From: Saprospiraceae bacterium
GTDB lineage: Bacteria; Bacteroidota; Bacteroidia; Chitinophagales; Saprospiraceae
NCBI GenBank assembly: GCA_016717145.1
Contig: JADKGD010000002.1
Location: forward strand, 62,001-126,000
Direction of reading: 5' to 3'
DNA: 64,000 nt
Position numbers and translations under genes: made by a program. The notes below the pieces were generated by a model. The model worked only from the letters and a program-made list of their open reading frames with translations, made no database searches and was not told the DNA's origin. Shown here one piece after another: positions 59,215 to 64,000 of this stretch (positions are counted from its first letter, which is position 1; each line of letters opens with the position of its first letter).

Positions 59215-60186
59215 TCATTTTATTATTAATGTATTTTCAACCATCATATCTGTTAATGACTCAATAATATAGCTTCCTGCAGTAGGATCTTTTACCTTGT
59301 CCAACAGGCTTTCTTCTTTGAAAATATGTTGAATATTAAGGCTTAATCTTGCCATTTCTTTTTCTTCACTTACAGGACATCCAAAAGCTATATCACTCAT
59401 CCCAAAATATGCAGACATCAACATAAAATTTACTGCTATCAAAGGATGCTTATCTTTGATATTCTGATTGCAGGTATCTATATTTGTTATAATTGTGAGC
59501 GGATAAAAAGATGCGTTATTTGAGTTCAGAATATTAGCCCATAAGATTCGAATGGCCCGAAGTTCGGCAATTTGAGCCAAAAAATCCTGCTTCAATGAAA
59601 TTTCAATCGTCAGATTTTCAAGCCCCTGGCCAACATGGTTATTCAAAATACTAGCCGCCAAGTTTAATCTTTTTTGAAAAGACAGGTCACTTTTAAGATT
59701 GCCTACTGCATTTTTAAAGCCCTTTATATACTTTTCACTTTTGATTATAATCTCTTTTGGGAAATCTGTATTGTGCTCTTTAAAGAAGGTATCCAGGTGT
59801 TGTCTTACTTCTTCAAATCCAGATTTAACGACAAGTACCAACCTAATCATATCCAAATAAATACCTTCAAATAAAATGTCAAAATCTGATTTTTCATCAA
59901 CAGCAATTGCCAATGACGCTGTTCCTCCGGATAACATCTCAATAGCCATGAGATTGGCTTCGTGAGAATCCAAGATGTCAATATAAACCCCTGGTATTGT
60001 CTTAGGCCCAATAACAGGAAGTCGATTTGATGTGGATTCTCCGGTCAAAAAAGGATTAAATTCAAGGCCTGGTTCTACAAAATACTTTAGATCTTCTGCC
60101 CGTATTTTTTCTTTCAGATCCTTGTTTGATTTTGCCATCCAGGATTCCTGAGAAACATACATAAATTCATTAAAAGATACACTCAT
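59215..60186 (-). CDS. Short methylmalonyl-CoA mutase small-subunit-like protein
   Basis: 323 residues from the ATG at 60186. The frame is open to a TTG at 60228, but that lies upstream of the predicted transcript start. It resembles the degenerate MutA barrel: SFNEFMYVSQESWMAKSNKD at the start and DPTAGSYIIESLTDMM near the end, with IRILWANIL and FGCPVSEEKE between. There is no cobalamin-binding domain, and it is shorter than usual MutA. It may support a MutB encoded elsewhere; no mutB is in the window. Independent catalysis is unlikely. Confidence 0.75.
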   Translation of the reverse strand: MSVSFNEFMYVSQESWMAKSNKDLKEKIRAEDLKYFVEPGLEFNPFLTGESTSNRLPVIGPKTIPGVYIDILDSHEANLMAIEMLSGGTASLAIAVDEKSDFDILFEGIYLDMIRLVLVVKSGFEEVRQHLDTFFKEHNTDFPKEIIIKSEKYIKGFKNAVGNLKSDLSFQKRLNLAASILNNHVGQGLENLTIEISLKQDFLAQIAELRAIRILWANILNSNNASFYPLTIITNIDTCNQNIKDKHPLIAVNFMLMSAYFGMSDIAFGCPVSEEKEMARLSLNIQHIFKEESLLDKVKDPTAGSYIIESLTDMMVENTLIIK

Positions 60187-60206
60187 AGTTTTTGTATATT
60201 TTATCA

Positions 60207-60214
60207 CAAATATA
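60207..60214 (-). promoter_or_regulatory. -7 element of the mutase-like gene
   Basis: TATATTTG on the minus strand, 21 bases before the ATG at 60186. It decides that start over the TTG at 60228. Confidence 0.45.
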
Positions 60215-60237
60215 AAATAAATAGTCAATTTTAAACC

Positions 60238-60264
60238 TTGCCCGTAATTTTATGTTTAGTTTTG
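60238..60264 (+). promoter_or_regulatory. Promoter of the Nfu gene
   Basis: TAGTTTTG (60257-60264), followed by CAC, with TTG at 60238-60240 and a 16-base spacer. 29 bases before the ATG at 60294. Confidence 0.55.
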
Positions 60265-60293
60265 CACTATCACATTAAATAAGAAAATCAGAC

Positions 60294-60914
60294 ATGGAAG
60301 CAGTAGAAAATCCAGTAACCAAAAGTCCGGTCATGCTTTATACAGAGCAAACGCCAAATCCGGAAACATTAAAATTTGTTACAAACAAAATGTTGTATCG
60401 AAGTACTGCAGATTTTAAGGATGAATCTACGGCAAAGGAATGGTCTGAACTTGCTACTGCTTTATTTAAATTTCCATATGTAAAAGGGGTATATATTTGC
60501 AATAACTTTGTTACTGTAACAAAGGAATTTAACTATGCTTGGGAAGATATCATGCTAAACTTAAAGGAGTTTATTAAAGCTTATGTAACCGAAGAAAAAT
60601 CGATCATTTCAGAGGGATATGAAGCTGCGATGCTAGAAATTGAAGCCAACTCTTCAGAGATAATCTATACTGGCGATGAAGTGGAATTGGTTAAAAAAAT
60701 TAAAGACCTTATTGATACTTACGTAAAACCAGCGGTAGAAATGGATGGTGGAAACATCGAATTTAAATCTTATGACCAAGGCATTGTTACCGTGATCCTT
60801 CAGGGTTCATGCAGTGGTTGTCCATCTTCAACGGTTACGTTAAAGTCGGGTATAGAAGGAATGTTAAAAAGAATGGTGCCGGAAGTTAAAGAAGTAGTAT
60901 CTGAAATGGGTTAA
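60294..60914 (+). CDS. Nfu-type iron-sulfur cluster carrier
   Basis: 206 residues. The N-terminal Nfu_N domain (about 14-105) begins LYTEQTPNPETLKFVTN. The C-terminal NifU-like domain (about 125-205) has PAVEMDGGNIEFKSYD and the cluster-binding CxxC in GSCSGCPSSTVTLKSGIE. It carries Fe-S clusters to target enzymes. Stand-alone, with its own promoter. Confidence 0.95.
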   Translation: MEAVENPVTKSPVMLYTEQTPNPETLKFVTNKMLYRSTADFKDESTAKEWSELATALFKFPYVKGVYICNNFVTVTKEFNYAWEDIMLNLKEFIKAYVTEEKSIISEGYEAAMLEIEANSSEIIYTGDEVELVKKIKDLIDTYVKPAVEMDGGNIEFKSYDQGIVTVILQGSCSGCPSSTVTLKSGIEGMLKRMVPEVKEVVSEMG

Positions 60915-60976
60915 CGTGTAGTATTTGATGCTATGATGATCAATGATGCTTGTTACTGATATAAAATCTATAAGGC

Positions 60977-61666
60977 TTGTCGTTACTTTCTGTTATAATC
61001 CCCGTTCTGAACGAGTCTGATAACATTCTTAAATTAATAAAATTCTTCAATAAACAGCACGGAAAATTTGAAATAATCGTCGCTGAGTCTTCTAGTAGCA
61101 AGGATAAAGTTAAAGAAATATGTGTCGAAAATAATTTCACATATATCACATGCAAAGGAGCAAGCCGCGCTTCTCAAATGAACGAAGCAGCACATTTGGC
61201 AAAAGGAGAAATTCTCTGTTTTCTGCATGCTGATGTTTTGCCCCCGGATTCGTTTTATAATCTAATTATAGATAAGATATCAAAAGGTTATTGTTTTGGG
61301 TTCTTTGCATATAAGTTTGAACCGACATCCTTTTTTTTGAAAATTAATGCGCACTTTACCACAAAAGATGGTATTTTTTCCGGTGGTGGCGATCAGATTC
61401 AATTTATGACTAAGTCATTATATACGACATTAAATGGTTATGATCCTACTTTCACCATTATGGAGGATTTTGATTTTATAAGAAGATTTAGAAAGCTGAA
61501 CAAGCCTTTGGTAATTATTAAACATAAAGCTATTGTATCATCACGAAAATATAAGTGTAACTCATGGTTACGTGTGAATATTTCCAATTTAGTCGTTTTT
61601 GCAATGTTCCTTTTAAGATGTAAACCAGATAGAATCAGAAAAATTTATGCTAAAATTTTACATTAA
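60977..61666 (+). CDS. Family 2 glycosyltransferase (TIGR04283-like), TTG start
   Basis: 229 residues. The start is a TTG at 60977, as an in-frame stop at 60971 rules out anything upstream. The N-terminus LLSVIIPVLNESDNILKLI is right for GT2. KGASRASQMNEAAHLAKGEI and LCFLHADVLPPDSF (about 60-95) match the TIGR04283 subgroup, with the DxD-like HAD. A C-terminal membrane-associated segment NISNLVVFAMFLLRC is present (about 200). Acceptor unknown. Confidence 0.85.
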   Translation: MSLLSVIIPVLNESDNILKLIKFFNKQHGKFEIIVAESSSSKDKVKEICVENNFTYITCKGASRASQMNEAAHLAKGEILCFLHADVLPPDSFYNLIIDKISKGYCFGFFAYKFEPTSFFLKINAHFTTKDGIFSGGGDQIQFMTKSLYTTLNGYDPTFTIMEDFDFIRRFRKLNKPLVIIKHKAIVSSRKYKCNSWLRVNISNLVVFAMFLLRCKPDRIRKIYAKILH

Positions 61667-61717
61667 CCGGATTTTGTTGCTTTTGTAAAGGGGGACAATT
61701 ATAACTTTTTTCGCTGT

Positions 61718-62683
61718 TTACCATCCTAAAATAATGGCAAAAATCAGTGGTGCTACTATGGTAGCATCGCTCTCAATAATAAATTTTGGTGTGTGGATAT
61801 CCAGCTTACCCCAAGTTATTTTTTCATTTGGCACTGCCCCGGAATACGATCCATAACTTGTTGTACTATCACTGATCTGACAGAAATATGACCAAAATGG
61901 AATATCGTGCATCTCCATATCCTGATATAACATTGGGACTACACATATCGGAAAGTCACCTGCTATTCCTCCACCTATTTGAAAAAAACCGACACCTTTA
62001 CCTTGACTATTTTTTGGATACCAATCAGCCAGCCACATCATATACTCTATTCCACTTTTGGTCGTAGATGCTTTTAATTGTCCTTTGATACAGTATGAAG
62101 CAAAAATATTTCCCATAGTACTATCTTCCCAGCCTGGAACAACAATAGGAATATTTTTTTCAGCTGCGGCTAACATCCAACTATCTTTAGGGTCTATCTC
62201 ATAATATTGCTCCAAAACCCCACTGAGTAACATTTTATACATAAATTCATGTGGAAAATATCTTTCGCCGATAGATTCAGCATCGCTCCAAACTTTTATT
62301 AAATGTTTTTGCAGTCTTCTAAATGCCTCTTCTTCAGGAATACACGTATCTGTTACCCGATTGTAATGATTTTCAAGAAGTTCCCATTCATCCTGAGGAC
62401 TCAGGTCTCTGTAATTAGGAACACGTTTATAATGTGAGTGGGCAACAAGATTCATAATGTCTTCTTCCAGATTAGCCCCGGTACAAGAGATAATTTGAAC
62501 CTTATCTTGTCTGATCATTTCTGCCAATGATTTGCCCATTTCAGCTGTGCTCATGGCGCCGGCAAGTGTAATCATCATTTTTCCCCCTTCGTTCAAATGA
62601 GTTATATAACCATCTGCTGCATCTATCAGTGCAGCAGCATTAAAGTGTTTATAATGGTGCTTTAAAAATTCCGTAACTTGCAT
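61718..62683 (-). CDS. Deoxyhypusine-synthase-family protein
   Basis: 321 residues of the NAD-dependent deoxyhypusine synthase fold. AGAMSTAEMG (about 41-50), SCTGANLEED (about 65) and the catalytic Lys motif KITWGKLDI (about 288) are present; the last matches VSWGKI of the eukaryotic enzyme. Bacteria lack eIF5A, so the acceptor is not hypusine; bacterial members are thought to make polyamines such as homospermidine. It follows the arginine decarboxylase gene by 53 bp, supporting a polyamine role. Confidence 0.88.
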   Translation of the reverse strand: MQVTEFLKHHYKHFNAAALIDAADGYITHLNEGGKMMITLAGAMSTAEMGKSLAEMIRQDKVQIISCTGANLEEDIMNLVAHSHYKRVPNYRDLSPQDEWELLENHYNRVTDTCIPEEEAFRRLQKHLIKVWSDAESIGERYFPHEFMYKMLLSGVLEQYYEIDPKDSWMLAAAEKNIPIVVPGWEDSTMGNIFASYCIKGQLKASTTKSGIEYMMWLADWYPKNSQGKGVGFFQIGGGIAGDFPICVVPMLYQDMEMHDIPFWSYFCQISDSTTSYGSYSGAVPNEKITWGKLDIHTPKFIIESDATIVAPLIFAIILGW

Positions 62684-62700
62684 ATATAAAATATTTCATT

Positions 62701-62728
62701 TTTGTTAAAAAATAAATTAATACTTTTG
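62701..62728 (+). promoter_or_regulatory. Candidate plus-strand promoter antisense to the decarboxylase gene
   Basis: TACTTTTG followed by CA (62721-62728), with TTTG at 62701-62704 and a 16-base spacer, the same spacing as the Nfu promoter. It points into the 3' end of the minus-strand decarboxylase gene and no plus-strand gene follows. Confidence 0.35.
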
Positions 62729-62736
62729 CATTCGCA

Positions 62737-64000
62737 TTAATATCCAAGGATTTTGAGCATTTGATCTACTGTTTGTTCTTCCCTATATAGCCTGTCAACC
62801 ATATTTCCTTTATCGTCTCTGTCAATAATAATTTGCTGAGGTGAAGGAATCAAACAATGTTTGATTCCACCATATCCGCTTATGGCGTCCTGATATGCAC
62901 CTGTATGAAAAAATCCTAAATAAAGTGGCTCTTCCTTTTCCGCATCATATGTAGGTAAATAAATCTCCTGATTCATATCTTCGGAGTTGTAATAATCTGA
63001 GTGATCACAACTTATACCGCCAATGCTTACTCTTGAATACTCGTTGTCCCATTTATTGACCGGAAGAAGTATAAATTTTTCAAAAATTGACCATGCATCT
63101 GGTATTGTATTCATGAGACTATTGTCGATAAGATACCACAGCTCGGAATCATTTTGTTGTTTTTGTTCAAGTACCGAAAAAATTATTGCCCCACTTTCTC
63201 CAACTGTATATTTGCCAAATTCAGTAAAAATATGCGGTTCAGCTATGCCCTCTTCCTGACACACCTCTTTAATGTTGGTAATCAGCTCATTAATCATATA
63301 TTTATAATCATACTCAAAACCCAGATTGTTTCTTATGGGAAGCCCACCTCCAAGATTAATTGAGTCAAGCGTAGGACAAATTTTCTTTAATTCTGCAAAA
63401 ATCTTGAGTGCTTTTCTGAACTCACCCCAGTAATATAAATTATCTTTTATTCCGGAATCTACAAAAAAATGAAGCATCTTCAGATTTATTCTCTTCTTTC
63501 GTGAAATCTTAGTTTTGTAAAATTCAATAATATCAGCACTTCTGATGCCTAACCTTGAAGTATAATAAGCCGATTGAGGTTCTTCGTTAATGGCCATCCT
63601 CAAGCCTATTGTCACTTCACCTTTTGTCTTGGCATAAATCCTATCGAGTTCTAGTTTTGAATCAAGAACTGGAATAACATTTTCAAAACCATCTTCAATC
63701 AAACCCACAATTTTGTTTAAATAATCTTCGGTTTTATGTCCATTTTGTATCAGAATGGTTTTTTTACTAATCTTACCCTTTTCGTATAATATTCTTACAA
63801 TATCTATATCAAAAGATGATGACGTTTCCAAATGTACATCATGTTCGAGTGCTTCTTCAATAACATGAGAAAAATGGCAACATTTAGTACAGTAGCAATA
63901 AAAGTAGTCCCCTTTATAATTATTGGCTTTCATTGCTTTATGAAAAAAATTCTTTGCTTTTTTAATCTGATCTCCGATTCTGGGCAAATAAGTCATCCTA
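62737..64000 (-). CDS. speA: Arginine decarboxylase (PLP, alanine-racemase fold), N-terminus outside window
   Basis: 420 residues are visible and the frame continues past the edge; about 45 N-terminal residues are missing. FYCYCTKCCHFSHVIEEALE, LETSSSFDIDIVRILYEKGK, LRMAINEEPQSAYYTSRLGI, SINLGGGLPIRNNLGFEYDY and TEFGKYTVGESGAIIFSVLE are those of the shorter, roughly 465-residue arginine decarboxylase common in Bacteroidota. It makes agmatine, the entry to polyamines. It is upstream of the deoxyhypusine-synthase-family gene in the same operon. Confidence 0.88.
   Translation of the reverse strand, partial: RMTYLPRIGDQIKKAKNFFHKAMKANNYKGDYFYCYCTKCCHFSHVIEEALEHDVHLETSSSFDIDIVRILYEKGKISKKTILIQNGHKTEDYLNKIVGLIEDGFENVIPVLDSKLELDRIYAKTKGEVTIGLRMAINEEPQSAYYTSRLGIRSADIIEFYKTKISRKKRINLKMLHFFVDSGIKDNLYYWGEFRKALKIFAELKKICPTLDSINLGGGLPIRNNLGFEYDYKYMINELITNIKEVCQEEGIAEPHIFTEFGKYTVGESGAIIFSVLEQKQQNDSELWYLIDNSLMNTIPDAWSIFEKFILLPVNKWDNEYSRVSIGGISCDHSDYYNSEDMNQEIYLPTYDAEKEEPLYLGFFHTGAYQDAISGYGGIKHCLIPSPQQIIIDRDDKGNMVDRLYREEQTVDQMLKILGY

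Overview
The window is a low-GC chromosomal segment of a Bacteroidota bacterium, most likely in or near the Saprospiraceae. The evidence is a type IX secretion (T9SS) sorting tail, TAnnTTTG-type promoters, an AtpB subunit with a long exported N-terminal extension, an atpB-E-F-H-A-G cluster without atpD or atpC, a DUF2723 protein, mevalonate-pathway genes and a CrtY-type lycopene cyclase. No rRNA, tRNA, CRISPR array or insertion sequence was recognised.

Layout. Positions 1-8.3 kb form an accessory array, all on the minus strand, in which short lipoprotein genes alternate with secreted Ca2+-type beta-propeller (VCBS/FG-GAP) genes. Its upstream end is followed by a noisy, deletion-rich second copy (about 7.03-8.34 kb) that looks like an assembly or raw-read artefact. 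8.4-10.9 kb holds two coupled mevalonate genes (HMG-CoA reductase and type 2 IPP isomerase). 11-13.8 kb holds a TPR protein and an unrecognised helical protein. 13.77-14.78 kb is a 1 kb gene-poor interval with two perfect 12-bp inverted repeats, a 21-codon ORF and a GC-rich hairpin, the least explained stretch of the window. 14.8-18.9 kb is uppS-bamA-ompH, closed by an intrinsic terminator. 19-23.8 kb is deoC, a SPOR-like protein, rodA, tgt and an LptF/LptG permease. 24-27.8 kb is a SWIM/SNF2 helicase. 27.9-29.9 kb is thiL, a pseudouridine synthase and a small membrane protein. 30.2-36 kb is a DUF2723 protein, rpiB, an M28 peptidase and a membrane protein. 36-41.4 kb is the ATP synthase operon and 41.6-45.9 kb is leuA-C-D-B. 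46-50.2 kb holds bcp, a TPR/PD40/OmpA protein and a 2-oxoacid dehydrogenase E2. 50.5-56.6 kb holds cinA, a DUF2461 gene, crtY, an enoyl-CoA hydratase and paaZ. 56.7-64 kb holds a Ctp protease, a short MutA-like protein, Nfu, a GT2 glycosyltransferase, a deoxyhypusine-synthase-family enzyme and an arginine decarboxylase cut by the window edge.

How the genes work together. Isoprenoid supply (HMG-CoA reductase, Fni), its use in undecaprenyl phosphate (UppS) and carotenoids (CrtY), and envelope assembly (BamA, Skp/OmpH, RodA, the LptF/LptG permease, Ctp) dominate the housekeeping content. Leucine synthesis, ATP synthase and a polyamine pair are ordinary operons.

Data quality. Five conserved genes (the SNF2 helicase, thiL, the DUF2723 gene, the E2 gene and cinA) are each broken by one to three 1-2 base indels, mostly in homopolymers, and each reads through once corrected. 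The noisy repeat at 7-8.3 kb points the same way. I therefore read most broken genes here as consensus errors, not biology, with less certainty for the broken lipoprotein and propeller genes at 1.4-3.8 kb.
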